NCBI RefSeq assembly: GCF_935825525.1
Contig: NZ_CAKXZT010000115.1
Span: 1 to 42,640 of the forward strand
Direction of reading: 5' to 3'
Origin: Mesorhizobium escarrei
GTDB taxonomy: Bacteria > Pseudomonadota > Alphaproteobacteria > Rhizobiales > Rhizobiaceae
DNA: 42,640 nucleotides
Part shown: piece after piece, positions 1 to 8,229 of the stretch
Position numbering within the stretch: position 1 is the first letter of the stretch
Layout: the number at the start of each line of letters is the position of its first letter
Notes under the pieces: generated by a model
Told to the model about the DNA's origin: nothing
The model's database searches: none
Seen by the model: the letters and a program-made list of their open reading frames with translations, nothing else
Program-made: the position numbers and the translations under genes

Positions 1-180
1 GCGAGCGGCTTCGTCCTCGGGTCAGGCCACGACATCGGGCCTTGCAGGTTGAATGTCCGCTATCGTTATCCCCTGCACCGCAAGCCGACCGACCGCTAAC
101 GGTCCGCTCCAGTGATCAACGCGCCGCACAGCGGTCGTTGCTGTTCCTTCGAAGCAGTCTGCAGGCAATACCGGAGGTTG
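1..180. other. Intergenic, no gene recognised
   Basis: This short stretch lies downstream of the cyclase gene at the window edge. It has the low-complexity look of rhizobial intergenic repeat debris, with 'gaatgtccgct' and 'cggtccgctcc' motifs, similar in flavour to the sequence around 2230-2300. No open frame with a ribosome binding site or a recognisable protein was seen. Confidence 0.5.
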
Positions 181-1953
181 TCATACGAGGCCGGCTTTGC
201 GAAGGCCCTCCACGATCAGCTCGAAATCACTGGGATCCTTGTAGGGCAGCACTTTGCGGCGATGTTCCAGAGAATATTGGGGGTTGACGCGAAACGCTTC
301 CTGCCACTCGCGACGGGCTTCTTCGAACCGACCCAGATGGCCGTAGCTCGCCGCCAGGAGCACGCGTGAGACGTCGGTGGAAGGGTTACGAACAAGTCGC
401 CGTCTCAGGATCCCAATTGCCTCTTCATACCTGCGCAGCTGGAACATCGCTTGCGCCTGGAAGTGAAGGTACACGTCCGGATAATACGGGTTCAAGGCCA
501 TTGCCGTGTCGAAACACCGGAGTGCGTCCTCGGAGTTGCCGGAATAATGGAGTGCATAACCGAGGTTTTCGTGCCCCTCGGCAAGATTTGGCGCAAGACC
601 GATCAAGCGTTTGGCTGAACAGATGGCCGCCTCATGCCGTCGCGAATACAATTCGACGATGCCCAGCGCCCAATGCGCGTAGGGATATCGATCGTCGAGC
701 GTCACAGCGCGTGCCGCGAACATTTCCGCTTGCGCCATTGCGGCCGACCACGACGAGCTCCACTGGTTTGCATAGTCCAGTATGCTCGCGAACGCGAGGA
801 ACGCGTAGGCGGGAGCGAATTTCGGGTCGAATTCGACGGCGCGCTGCAACAGCTCCCGGCCCTTGATGTTTTCCGCTTTCGTGAACCGCCATAGCTGCTC
901 TCGACCATGAAGAAAGCAGTCATACGCGTCTGCGTTGCCGGTTTGCTCGGTCGCGACCCGCTGCTGGTCGCCCTTTGTCAGGTTGAGCGCCAGCGCGTCG
1001 ATAATTTGCTGCGTAACGTCGTCCTGTACGGCAAAGATATCGGTCAGGTTGCGATCAAAACGCTCCGCCCACAGATGTCCGCCTGTGGTCGCGTCAATAA
1101 GCTGTGCGGTGATACGCACCCTGTTGCCGGATTTGCGGACGCTGCCCTCCAGCACGTAATGCACGCCGAGGTTCCGGCCCACCTCCTGAACGTTCACGTT
1201 CCTGCCCTTGAAAGTGAAGGACGAATTGCGAGCGATCACGAACAGCTGCGACAGCTTTGAGAGAGCTGTGATGATGTCTTCGGAGATTCCGTCGGCGAAA
1301 TATTCCTGCTCGGCATCACCGCTCATGTTGGCGAAGGGCAGCACGGCGATCGATAACCGAGGCGGTGCCGCTGCCGAAAGTAGAGCTTCCGAAGGTTGGG
1401 GGGTTGGCGACGCCTTTGCGTGAGCCGCGTTGCCGATTCGGAGTGAATAAACCCGGATCGGCTCGGCAATATTCTTGAGCTGGGTGTCGCCGAGATCACT
1501 GACCGAAACGTCTAGTCTCGTCTTGACTTGCCTATAGGCGTCTTCGGATAGGCAGATGGTGCCCGGGGCAGCGACACCCTCCAAACGGGAGGCGATGTTG
1601 ACGCCGTCGCCCATCAGGTCGCCGTCGCTTTCTTCGACCACGTCGCCCAAATGTATCCCAATACGAAACTCGATGCGGCGGTCCTCGGGCACGCCGGCGT
1701 TGCGCTCGACCATGCCATTCTGCACCTCAACGGCGCAGCGCACGGCATCTACCACACTGCGGAATTCAACCAGCGCACCATCGCCTGTGCGCTTGACCAC
1801 ACGTCCGTTATACACGGCGATGGTCGGGTCAATCAGGTCGCTACGAAGTGCCCGCAACCGGGCCAAGGTACGATCTTCATCCGCGCTCGCCAGCCGGCTG
1901 TACCCGACCACATCAGCGGCAAGGATCGCGGCTAGCTTGCGGTGCTCGCTCAC
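181..1953 (-). CDS. Class III adenylate/guanylate cyclase with TolB-like and TPR domains
   Basis: Predicted cytoplasmic cyclase of about 590 residues that makes cAMP (or cGMP) from the NTP. The N-terminal class III catalytic domain (about 4-180) shows LAADVVGYSRL with the first metal Asp, KRTGDGALVEF with the second, and the MGDGVNIASRLE stretch. A TolB/FlgO-like domain follows (about 200-330, SIAVLPFANMSGD), then tetratricopeptide repeats to the C-terminus (about 345-560). Such proteins are highly paralogous in Mesorhizobium and Bradyrhizobium; the TPR part probably senses a partner protein. I chose the GTG at 1953 because AGGAG lies 8 nt upstream and VSEHRKLAAILAADV is the usual beginning; an ATG at 2001 would add 16 unusual residues. 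It stands alone beside an integrase remnant, so it may belong to an accessory patch. The signal sensed is unknown. Confidence 0.9.
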   Translation of the reverse strand: MSEHRKLAAILAADVVGYSRLASADEDRTLARLRALRSDLIDPTIAVYNGRVVKRTGDGALVEFRSVVDAVRCAVEVQNGMVERNAGVPEDRRIEFRIGIHLGDVVEESDGDLMGDGVNIASRLEGVAAPGTICLSEDAYRQVKTRLDVSVSDLGDTQLKNIAEPIRVYSLRIGNAAHAKASPTPQPSEALLSAAAPPRLSIAVLPFANMSGDAEQEYFADGISEDIITALSKLSQLFVIARNSSFTFKGRNVNVQEVGRNLGVHYVLEGSVRKSGNRVRITAQLIDATTGGHLWAERFDRNLTDIFAVQDDVTQQIIDALALNLTKGDQQRVATEQTGNADAYDCFLHGREQLWRFTKAENIKGRELLQRAVEFDPKFAPAYAFLAFASILDYANQWSSSWSAAMAQAEMFAARAVTLDDRYPYAHWALGIVELYSRRHEAAICSAKRLIGLAPNLAEGHENLGYALHYSGNSEDALRCFDTAMALNPYYPDVYLHFQAQAMFQLRRYEEAIGILRRRLVRNPSTDVSRVLLAASYGHLGRFEEARREWQEAFRVNPQYSLEHRRKVLPYKDPSDFELIVEGLRKAGLV

Positions 1954-2070
1954 GGGGCAATCTCCTCGTATCAACAATAACACGAAGACGCAGGGAAACA
2001 TGAAAGTTCGCTGTCCCCTTCAGAGCGATATCTTGCACTTGCTAGAATTCTGCACCGTACGCCGAAGTAA

Positions 2071-2211
2071 GGGGATCATCATCCCTCCGAACTCTCGGCC
2101 ACCGGCAACCTGCGCGCTGTGCAGATTCTGGGACACGCCAAGATCGAGAACACTGTTCGTTATCTTGGTGTCGATATCGAGGACGTGCTTGCCGAGCGGA
2201 CTGAGATCTGA
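2071..2211 (+). pseudogene. C-terminal remnant of a tyrosine recombinase (phage-type integrase)
   Basis: The forward frame ending at TGA 2209-2211 reads ATGNLRAVQILGHAKIENT followed by VRYLGVDIEDVLAERTEI. This is the typical C-terminus of short rhizobial site-specific integrases, with the GH-x-K-I-E-x-T-x-R-Y block holding the histidine and the nucleophilic tyrosine. The family usually has one more leucine before GH, so a three-base loss is also likely. An in-frame stop at 2068-2070 cuts off everything upstream, and no catalytic arginine region was found, so it cannot be active. It is probably the footprint of a lost integrative element between the cyclase gene and the broken membrane protein gene. 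Confidence 0.75.
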
Positions 2212-2425
2212 CGTTAGGGGCGGTCGTTCGGCAGTGCTGAATGACCGCTTCCAGCCGGAGCAGGTCTCTGCCTCGATCCGACTTTGGAGGAAAGCGGAAT
2301 GGCAGCTATTGATCGACACAGAAAACGATCCGGACACTCAGACCGCGCGACACCCGGACGGGCCAGCCCATCATCCATCCTGTCGCCGGCTCTGTCCCCG
2401 AAGATTCTTCTTCCCGTTTCGGCGA
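2212..2425. other. Intergenic, nothing recognised
   Basis: This stretch follows the integrase remnant. It contains 'gaatgaccgcttccagcc' and 'gcggaatggcagctattg', which resemble scattered rhizobial repeat debris. No gene or clear structure was seen. Confidence 0.4.
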
Positions 2426-4167
2426 TCAATCCCGGCGCGGATCGCAAGGCTTGGCGGCCCGTTGAGCGACGCGCTCACGGTACCTCGCGTCGGTTCCACT
2501 TCGGTTTTCCGGCTTGGTAAGCGTTTCGACAGGCTTCCCGAGTACGACCAGCAGCGTGTCCCATTCTTCCTGGCCGAGCGTCTTGTAGCGGTACTCCAGA
2601 CCCGGCGAAGCCAGGAGCTGCTCGATCTCAGGCCGCGCGACAGAGGCCGCAGGGCCAATGCGGCGAAATCCGCTTCGCACGGCATCGGTAGCCGCGGTCA
2701 GGTCGCTGAAGCCATACTTGCCCGGATCGTAGACGGAGTACTCGCGCAGCAGTCGCAACAGGTCGGGCACGGCATCGACGCCGCGGTCGCCATGGCGCTT
2801 GATCAGGCCGGTGGCAAAGCGGCTGACCGCCGGGTCGGCGAGAATCGCGCGCTCTTCCGGCAGCGGATCGGCGTATGCATCTAAGGGAAGGCCGGCCAGG
2901 ACATTGATCCAGTTGCGCGCCTCCTTCTTGTCGTGGCCGCGAGGTAGCGGCGGGCGGCGAGCCGCCGCAGATCGGCGGAGTCGCCATCGACCTCTTTGAT
3001 GATCGCCCACAGCCCGTCTGAGGATCGCACCCGCGGGTCCTCCAAGATGCGAACCAGCAGACGCCGGTCGCTCTCGCCGAGCGGCTGGTCGTTCGCGCGG
3101 AACGAGTCCATCCACTGATTGGCGAGCGCGAACGCGGGATCGTTCACCGGCTTACGCGGATCGTCGAGCGCTTTGGCCAGTTCCTCGCGCGTTCTCGTTT
3201 TCGCCGCTTCCATATTCACGCCGCGCGAAACACTGGTGTGGTCGAGTAGCAGCCGGTTGACCGGAACCTCGGCGTACATCCTTCCGTCACCGAGCCGCCG
3301 ACGCGCCCAGCCGAACCGGAAGTTCTCGATCCCGCAAGAGGGCCCGATCAGCAACGGCGTCGCCGGGGCGAAGATTGACAGGATCGACTGCCGCAGCAGC
3401 ACCTGTTCACCGGCGTCGGTGATGGTGAGCGCCTTGCGGTGGGGTGCGGAGGGTTCGAGCGACCAATCCACCCGTCCCGATCGGGGCTTGGCATCGGGCA
3501 CGGCGGGGCCGTTCTCGATCGCGATGGTGAAGTCGGGTTCGGGGGCGTCGTCGCTTTGTAGCAGCGCCTTGCCCTCTGACAACATCAGGTTCCATTCGGC
3601 TTCCAGCGCGCGCTGAGGGGCGAGCGGATCGGAGGCATCGTAGCGCCGCTCTTCCAGCAGGCCATGCCCGATGACGGTGCTTCGTTTGCCGGGCGTCGAG
3701 TCCGGCACGACGCGATAGATGTTGGAATGACCGCGAAGGGTCTGGACGCGGACCGAAGTGACGCCCGGGGTCTTGAGCAAGGCCGCGCACAATGCATCGC
3801 AACGGCCCTCGAACGGGCGGGCGAGGAGAATGTCGCCCTTGAGCGCAATCGGTGCGCTCGACTGAATGTCCGGCTCCTTCAGGCTGGCCAGCATGCCCTT
3901 CGCCCAGGTGAGGCCTGGCTGGGGGATGGTCCAGAACAGTGCCAGCGTCGCGGCGCCCGACATGACGTTCAGAGGAACCCCTGAAAGGAAACGTCCGAGC
4001 AGCAAGCGGAACAGCGCGAAGGCGACGCCATACATGAAGGCCGTTGGCATCGACGCGAGGATGAGCCCCGGGATGATCAGGAAACTGCCGATGATGACCA
4101 GCCATGGCATTGTCAGCGCCACGAACGCGCCGACGCCGGTGATGATCAAGTAAGTCTTCAACCACAT
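2426..4167 (-). pseudogene. Membrane-anchored protein of unknown function, broken by one frameshift
   Basis: Two overlapping reverse frames make one protein. The first starts at ATG 4167 and encodes two or three N-terminal membrane helices (about residues 5-45 and 68-85), then a large soluble part with no domain I recognise. Near 2938-2945 the reading should pass from ...AARRYL to RGHDKKEARNWINVLAG in the next frame, which continues to TGA 2426. Adding one C there (TAC CTC CGC GGC) restores an uninterrupted product of about 580 residues. As written, the first frame runs into arginine-rich nonsense and stops at 2881. No slippery heptamer is visible, so a true mutation or a sequencing error is more likely than programmed frameshifting. 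It lies alone between the integrase remnant and the sugar locus. Confidence 0.7.
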
Positions 4168-4336
4168 GCGCGGAACCTTACCGCGCAGGATTCAAAAAAA
4201 TGATAAAGCTACTGTTCTCGGGTCGGTGCCGTCTTTCGGGATCCCCCCGTTGACGAAATCTCGTCACGCTCACCTCAAAAAGCTGTCGATCGTCCGCCTT
4301 TGGTGGCTCTGGGGCCCCCATCAGATGACCGACTAG

Positions 4337-4413
4337 GTGAAGGTTTTTCAACGCGGGGCGATGTCGATCCAGCCCCAACCGTCGTGCCGCGGCCCGCATC
4401 GAAAAACCTTCAC
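4337..4413. repeat. Imperfect inverted repeat (stem-loop)
   Basis: GTGAAGGTTTTTC at 4337-4349 is perfectly complementary to GAAAAACCTTCAC at 4401-4413. After a three-base region with mismatches the stem continues with GCGGG (4353-4357) and CCCGC (4393-4397). The loop is about 35 nt and itself GC-rich. It sits in the 364-bp space between the starting end of the broken membrane protein gene and the 3' end of the lacI-type gene. No other gene was seen in that space. It could act as a terminator or be a small palindromic insertion. Confidence 0.6.
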
Positions 4414-4531
4414 CAAGGCTGCCAGTCAGCAGCGCGCATTTTGCAGCCAAGTGGACTCAGTTGGCGTCGCAGAAATGCGGCTAAGACAAATAGATGAAGC
4501 GGGATGCCCGGTTCAATTGGACGTATTCGCT

Positions 4532-5581
4532 CTAGTCGGGACGGCAATAGGCCAGAACCCCGGTCGGCTTGCTCAGGCTCTGCAAGGAGCCAGGTGTTGC
4601 GCCGCCGATCCAGCCCAGCACCGAGCGGGCGAGCTCGGCGCCGGCCAGCCGGAAGTTCTCGTTGACCACCAGCAATTCCCTGCGGAACAGGTGCAGCAGG
4701 TCGGACGACTGCTTGGACACCACGTCGACGTCCCGGCCGAGCTTGAGGCCGGCGTCCTCGATGCCGGCGACGATCGCGAGTGTCGCGGCAGCGGCGCTGC
4801 TGACGAAACCGTCCGGCCTGACGTCCCGGCGCATCAGTTGCGCCGTCCTCATCCTGATCTGCTCGATCGAATGGTCGATCGAAACGGTGTTGAACGGGAT
4901 TTCGCTGGCGCCGACCTCGCTCAGCGCATCGGTGAAACCGTCCAGCGTGTGACCGTGGTAGGTCAACTCGACGGGAGGCGCCAGCAGAGCCAGCCGGCGG
5001 CGGCCGATGCCGGCCAGGTGGCGCACAGCCTCGGTCGCGAACGCGTAATTGTCGAAATCATGATAAGGGTGGATCAGCCCCATATCGGTGCGGCCATGCG
5101 TGGCGAAGGGGATACCACGCTCCAGCATGTAACGGGCCCTGGGGTCATTCGGCTGGGTGCGCGAAATGATGACGCCGTCGGCGGAGCCGGTTTCCACCAG
5201 ATAACGGATCGGATCCAGGGGATCCTGAGTGCGTGAATAGGGCGTGACGATCAGGTGGTAGGGTGTGTCGGCGATGACTTCCGAGACGCCGTAGATGATA
5301 TCCGAGACAAAGCTCATGATCTCGCGCTCGGTGTTGAGCACGAGGCTGATGACGCTGGTCTTGCCGGTCCGCAGGCGCACGCCGGCACGGTTGGGGCGGT
5401 AACCGATCTGCTTGGCGACGAGCTGGACGCGCCGTCTTGTTTCGGCGCCGATCTCGGGCGCGTCCTTCAGCGCCCGCGACACGGTGGTGACGCCGAGGCC
5501 AGTCATGAAGGCAAGCGTCTTCAATGTCGGCCGGCCCAGTCCCGACGCCTCGTCGTCCTTTTCCGTCTGATCTCTGTCCAT
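4532..5581 (-). CDS. LacI-family transcriptional regulator of the sugar locus
   Basis: Predicted sugar-responsive DNA-binding repressor of 349 residues. The N-terminal LacI helix-turn-helix and hinge (about residues 18-75) show LKTLAFMTGLGVTTVSRAL and GYRPNRAGVRLRTGKT. A periplasmic-binding-protein-like effector domain follows (about 77-345). It is divergent from the sugar ABC operon, the classic arrangement for a local regulator. Two identical 17-bp palindromic sites at 5663-5679 and 5947-5963 are its probable operators. One lies just upstream of its own start, where it would overlap its promoter (autoregulation), and the other lies at the start of the transporter mRNA. The effector is probably the transported sugar or a phosphorylated or oxidised derivative, but the sequence does not say which. 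Confidence 0.9.
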   Translation of the reverse strand: MDRDQTEKDDEASGLGRPTLKTLAFMTGLGVTTVSRALKDAPEIGAETRRRVQLVAKQIGYRPNRAGVRLRTGKTSVISLVLNTEREIMSFVSDIIYGVSEVIADTPYHLIVTPYSRTQDPLDPIRYLVETGSADGVIISRTQPNDPRARYMLERGIPFATHGRTDMGLIHPYHDFDNYAFATEAVRHLAGIGRRRLALLAPPVELTYHGHTLDGFTDALSEVGASEIPFNTVSIDHSIEQIRMRTAQLMRRDVRPDGFVSSAAAATLAIVAGIEDAGLKLGRDVDVVSKQSSDLLHLFRRELLVVNENFRLAGAELARSVLGWIGGATPGSLQSLSKPTGVLAYCRPD

Positions 5582-5662
5582 TCATCCCGCCCGTCAGGCG
5601 CATAGCAGTTGCCGTGCAGGTCGGCAATCGGCGGGTCGCCCGCCTGATGAACACCCTATACA

Positions 5663-5679
5663 CTGAAACGTTACAGATT
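5663..5679 (+). promoter_or_regulatory. Probable LacI-family operator 1
   Basis: CTGAAACGTTACAGATT, whose core CTGAAAC-GTTACAG is a palindrome with one mismatched pair and a central CG, typical of LacI-family sites. It lies about 85 bp upstream of the regulator's start. Read towards the regulator it is directly followed by GTGTATAGG, a plausible -10, so binding should block the regulator's own promoter. The same 17 bases recur in reverse orientation at 5947-5963. Confidence 0.75.
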
Positions 5680-5916
5680 GTCACTTGCCATCGCGCAGCG
5701 GCCAGTAAAGCTAACTTGGATGAGCCGACGCTCCGTTCGACGCAAAGTCGGTGTGCGTCGGCAAGGACTTGCCCGCGGAACAAGGTTTTGCCGAATTTCA
5801 CGCATGGTGGCATCATTTTTGCAATGCAACCTGTCTTGCGGCTGTGCAGTGGACGGACATTGCATGGCGAGTTTGTTCGCAGTTCGAAAAAATGCCGAAC
5901 TGTTCCTGTACGGGGG

Positions 5917-5945
5917 TTGCGCGCCTTCAACAATTGCCGTATCGA
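5917..5945 (+). promoter_or_regulatory. Candidate sigma70 promoter of the sugar ABC operon
   Basis: TTGCGC (5917-5922), 17 nt, then TATCGA (5940-5945) is a reasonable -35/-10 pair. It would place the transcription start at about 5952, inside operator 2, so repressor binding would block initiation. The assignment is by eye only; the rest of the 400-bp divergent space shows no gene. Confidence 0.4.
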
Positions 5946-5946
5946 A

Positions 5947-5963
5947 AATCTGTAACGTTTCAG
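5947..5963 (-). promoter_or_regulatory. Probable LacI-family operator 2
   Basis: The reverse complement of this site is identical over 17 bases to operator 1 (5663-5679). The centres are 287 bp apart. It ends 18 nt before the binding-protein start codon and just before its GGGAGGAG ribosome binding site, so it controls the transporter operon. The pairing and spacing would allow DNA looping between the two sites. Confidence 0.8.
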
Positions 5964-5981
5964 ATTCTGGGAGGAGCCGAA

Positions 5982-7220
5982 ATGCGATACCAAATCATGT
6001 CCGCTGCGTTGGCAGTGACAACCGCGCTGCCATTCGCCGGCCCGGCGGCAGCGACGGATCTGGAAGTCACCCATTGGTGGACTTCAGGCGGCGAGGCGGC
6101 GGCGGTCGCCGAATTCGCCAAGGCGTTCGACGCGACAGGCAATCATTGGGTCGACGGCGCCATCGCCGGCTCCGGCGGCACGGCGCGACCGATCATGATC
6201 AGCCGCATCACTGGCGGCGACCCTATGGGCGCCACCCAGTTCAACCACGGAAGGCAAGCGGAAGAATTGGTGCAGGCCGGTCTGATGCGCGATTTGACCG
6301 AGCTCGCCACCAGGGACAAGTGGGCGGAAATCGTGCAGCCGAAGAGCCTGCTCGACGGCTGTACCATCGACGGCAAGATCTATTGCGTGCCGGTCAACAT
6401 TCATTCCTGGCAGTGGCTGTGGCTGTCGAACGCGGCCTTCGAAAAGGCCGGTGTGCCGGTGCCGAAGAATTGGAATGAATATGTCGCGGCCGCCCCTGCG
6501 CTGGAGAAGGCAGGCATCATACCGCTGGCGGTCGGCGGGCAGCCTTGGCAATCCTCGGGCGCCTTCGACGTGCTGCTTACGGCGGTCGGCGGCACGGACG
6601 CTTTCTTGAAGGTCTATCGCGACAAGGATGCCGAATTCGCCGCCGGGCCTGAGCTCGCGAAGGTGTTCAAGGCCGCGGACGATGCCCGCAAGATGGCGAA
6701 GAACACCAATGTGCAGGACTGGAACCAGGCCACCAATCTCGTCATCTCCGGCAAAGCCGGCGGCCAGATCATGGGCGACTGGGCGCAGGGCGAGTTCCAG
6801 GTTGCCGGGCAGACTGCCGGCAAGGACTATACGTGCCTTCCCGGCCTTGGCCTGAACGAGGTCATCGCCACCGGCGGCGATGCCTTCTACTTCCCGCTGC
6901 TGCAGGACGCTGAAAAGTCCAAGGCGCAGGAAGCGCTGGCCGAAACGCTGCTCGATCCCAAGACGCAGGTCGCCTTCAACCTCAAGAAGGGCTCGCTGCC
7001 GGTGCGCGGCGATATCGACCTCAAGGCGGCGAACGACTGCATGAAGAAAGGGCTCGACATCCTGGCCAAGGGCAGTGTCATGCCCTGGACGGACCAGCTG
7101 CTGTCGCAGGACACCCAAAAGCAGAAGGAGGACCTTTTCTCCGAGTTCTTCGCCAAGCCGGACATGACCGTGGAAGAGGCGCAAAAGCGCTTCGCCGACA
7201 TCGTCGCCTCAGCGGACTGA
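5982..7220 (+). CDS. CUT1-family sugar ABC transporter, substrate-binding protein
   Basis: Periplasmic sugar-binding component of 412 residues. It begins with a signal peptide (about residues 1-24, ending PAAA before TDLEVTHWW). The mature part resembles the GtsA-type glucose/mannose-binding family, with HWWTSGGEAAAV, VPVNIHSWQWLWL, GGQPWQSSGAF and GQIMGDWAQGEF. Those motifs are from memory of the family, so glucose, a related hexose or a glycoside are all possible ligands. I chose the ATG at 5982 because GGGAGGAG lies just upstream and the signal peptide starts there; the frame is open further upstream but carries no plausible coding sequence. It is the first gene of the transporter operon. 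A hairpin between it and the first permease may help keep this protein in excess. Confidence 0.9.
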   Translation: MRYQIMSAALAVTTALPFAGPAAATDLEVTHWWTSGGEAAAVAEFAKAFDATGNHWVDGAIAGSGGTARPIMISRITGGDPMGATQFNHGRQAEELVQAGLMRDLTELATRDKWAEIVQPKSLLDGCTIDGKIYCVPVNIHSWQWLWLSNAAFEKAGVPVPKNWNEYVAAAPALEKAGIIPLAVGGQPWQSSGAFDVLLTAVGGTDAFLKVYRDKDAEFAAGPELAKVFKAADDARKMAKNTNVQDWNQATNLVISGKAGGQIMGDWAQGEFQVAGQTAGKDYTCLPGLGLNEVIATGGDAFYFPLLQDAEKSKAQEALAETLLDPKTQVAFNLKKGSLPVRGDIDLKAANDCMKKGLDILAKGSVMPWTDQLLSQDTQKQKEDLFSEFFAKPDMTVEEAQKRFADIVASAD

Positions 7221-7237
7221 CGATCGACGAACCGCTC

Positions 7238-7268
7238 GCTCCCGGCCTGCGACCGCGGGGCCGGGAGC
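7238..7268 (+). terminator. Intercistronic hairpin after the binding-protein gene
   Basis: GCTCCCGGCC (7238-7247) pairs perfectly with GGCCGGGAGC (7259-7268) over an 11-nt loop, 18 nt after the binding-protein stop. There is no U-run. Such hairpins often stabilise the upstream message or partly terminate, giving more binding protein than permease. A second small stem, GGGTCAA/TTGACCC, follows at 7272-7288. Confidence 0.65.
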
Positions 7269-7282
7269 TCCGGGTCAAGTCT

Positions 7283-7309
7283 TGACCCTTCGGCCCTGAC
7301 CCTTCGGCC
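7283..7309 (+). repeat. 13-bp direct repeat in the binding protein-permease gap
   Basis: TGACCCTTCGGCC occurs twice, at 7283-7295 and 7297-7309, separated by one base. It is a short local duplication in the 109-bp gap before the first permease. Confidence 0.7.
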
Positions 7310-7329
7310 TTACCCGATCCAGCCCGGCT

Positions 7330-8229
7330 GTGCAGATGAGCAAGAGCGAACGCCCCAACCAACTCTTCCGCAACCTTAACGCCAAGGTCGCCTCTGTTCC
7401 GATGGTCCTCACCGCAGTGGTGATCTTCGTCGGCGGCAGCGCGTGGACGGTGCTCTATTCCTTCACCAATTCAAAACTGCTGCCGCGGCTGAACTTCGTC
7501 GGGCTCGACCAGTATTATCGACTGTGGTCGACGCCGCGTTGGCTGGTCTCGATCGAGAACCTGCTGGTCTACGGCGTGCTGTCGCTGGTGTTCTCTCTGG
7601 TCATCGGCTTCATACTGGCGGCGCTGCTCGACCAGAAGATCCGCTTCGAGGACACGTTCCGCACCATCTTCCTCTACCCCTTCGCGCTGTCCTTCATCGT
7701 CACCGGCCTTGTCTGGCAGTGGCTGCTCAACCCGGAGTTCGGAATCCAGGGGGTGGTGCGCGGCCTCGGCTGGGAAAGCTTCAGCTTCGATCCGCTCTAC
7801 AATTCCGACATCGTCATCTACGGCATCTTGATCGCCGCGCTCTGGCAAGGCACCGGGCTGATCATGTGCCTGATGCTGGCAGGCCTGCGCGGCATCGACG
7901 AGGATATCTGGAAGGCCGCGCGGGTGGATGGGATACCCACCCTAAAAACCTACCTGTTCATCATCATCCCGATGATGCGACCGGTCTTCATCACCGCGCT
8001 GGTCATCATCGCCGCCGGCATCGTCAAGGTCTATGACCTGGTTGTCGCCCAGACCAGCGGCGGTCCCGGCATCGCCTCCGAAGTGCCGGCCAAATATGTC
8101 TATGACTACATGTTCTTCGCCCAGAACCTCGGCCAGGGCTTTGCCGCCTCGACCATGATGCTGCTGTCGGTGGTGGTCGTCATCGTTCCCTGGGCCTATC
8201 TCGAATTCGGAGGCAAGAAGCGTGGCTGA
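7330..8229 (+). CDS. Sugar ABC transporter permease (MalF-like)
   Basis: Inner-membrane permease of 299 residues, one half of the translocation channel. About six hydrophobic helices are visible (for example VLTAVVIFVGGSAWTVLYSF near residue 27, and VVVVIVPWAYLEF at the C-terminus). The cytoplasmic EAA loop that docks on the ATPase is at about 197-215 (AARVDGIPTLKTYLFIIIP). The start could equally be the ATG two codons later (7336). It overlaps the next permease by 8 nt, indicating coupled translation. Together with the partner permease and the ATPase at 9154 it makes a CUT1 importer. Confidence 0.92.
   Translation: MQMSKSERPNQLFRNLNAKVASVPMVLTAVVIFVGGSAWTVLYSFTNSKLLPRLNFVGLDQYYRLWSTPRWLVSIENLLVYGVLSLVFSLVIGFILAALLDQKIRFEDTFRTIFLYPFALSFIVTGLVWQWLLNPEFGIQGVVRGLGWESFSFDPLYNSDIVIYGILIAALWQGTGLIMCLMLAGLRGIDEDIWKAARVDGIPTLKTYLFIIIPMMRPVFITALVIIAAGIVKVYDLVVAQTSGGPGIASEVPAKYVYDYMFFAQNLGQGFAASTMMLLSVVVVIVPWAYLEFGGKKRG

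Noticed and set aside
1..2211. Prophage or genomic island
   Set aside because: Only a C-terminal integrase stub is present; no phage structural, replication or transfer genes were found.
2426..4167. Programmed ribosomal frameshift in the membrane protein gene
   Set aside because: No slippery heptamer or downstream structure is evident near 2940, so mutation or sequencing error is preferred.
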